A DNA stretch of 24,283 bases from NCBI GenBank assembly GCA_964420035.1, contig CAYQQR010000053.1, positions 1-24,283 on the forward strand, in the 5' to 3' direction. Origin of the DNA: CAYQQR01 sp964420035. GTDB lineage: Bacteria > Bacteroidota > Bacteroidia > Bacteroidales > SM23-62. Below the pieces are notes generated by a model. That model did no database searches. It saw only the letters and a list, made by a program, of their open reading frames with translations, and was not told the origin of the DNA. The position numbers were made by a program, and so were the translations under genes. This document shows, piece after piece, positions 24,230 through 24,283 of this stretch (positions are counted from its first letter, which is position 1; each line of letters starts with the position of its first letter).

Positions 24230-24283
24230 TCTCAATGTCTCAATGTCTCAATGTCTCAATGTCTCAATGTCTCAATGTCTCAA
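24230..24283. repeat. 8-bp tandem repeat (TCTCAATG) running off the window end
   Basis: Six perfect copies of TCTCAATG plus six bases of a seventh start 3 bp after the CoA-binding gene's stop codon and continue past the window edge. Unlike the other gaps, the copies are identical, so this looks recently expanded and is likely length-variable. Confidence 0.97.

Noticed and set aside
24230..24283. Possible CRISPR array
   Set aside because: Units are 8 bp, directly adjacent and without spacers; it is a simple tandem repeat.

Overview
The window looks like chromosomal DNA of a member of the Bacteroidota, most likely a Bacteroidales- or Marinilabiliales-type organism. Three things point there. 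First, it carries type IX secretion (T9SS) genes in a typical neighbourhood: gldJ-like, porP/sprF-like, porU and porV, next to murF. Second, its first gene has the two-component-regulator propeller plus Y_Y_Y architecture common in this phylum. Third, several genes are preceded by the Bacteroidota -7 promoter element TAnnTTTG while Shine-Dalgarno sequences are weak. I see no tRNA, rRNA, CRISPR array, transposase or phage gene. Assignment below phylum is inference.

Layout. Positions 1-190 are non-coding and packed with nested palindromes. From 261 to 4390 (+) lie a double-propeller membrane receptor with a SpoIIE-type PP2C phosphatase output and a small PPP-family phosphoesterase. A 46-nt palindrome separates them from the convergent folC, with a nitroreductase upstream of folC (4447-6325, -). 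The nitroreductase diverges from a PIN-PhoH ATPase gene (6427-7746, +) across overlapping promoters. Next comes a + strand run: a SixA-like phosphohistidine phosphatase, polyphosphate kinase 1, an inositol-monophosphatase-family enzyme overlapping ppk by 4 bp, a lipid A-type acyltransferase, a family 2 glycosyltransferase overlapping it by 8 bp, and a single-domain response regulator. A 271-bp repeat-bearing convergent gap (13840-14110) follows. On the - strand are murF, gldJ-like and porP/sprF-like genes. Divergent from porP are porU and porV, then ispF and a small CoA-binding protein. The window ends inside an 8-bp tandem repeat.

How the genes fit together. porU and porV encode the surface-attachment and sorting part of T9SS. 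GldJ and PorP/SprF proteins belong to the outer-membrane-associated part of T9SS and gliding machinery. The acyltransferase, glycosyltransferase and MurF serve envelope biogenesis, so the second half of the window is envelope-centred. The first half is rich in phosphate chemistry: PP2C, PPP phosphatase, SixA, PPK1, IMPase and PhoH.

Most genes are recognisable families. The least explained signal lies between genes. Six gaps hold short degenerate tandem repeats with a 7- or 8-bp period but unrelated unit sequences, usually within a few bases of a stop or start codon. A separate palindromic repeat built on CCTGCCTG, together with a 16-nt segment containing CGCTGAAGCTTC, recurs in other gaps.
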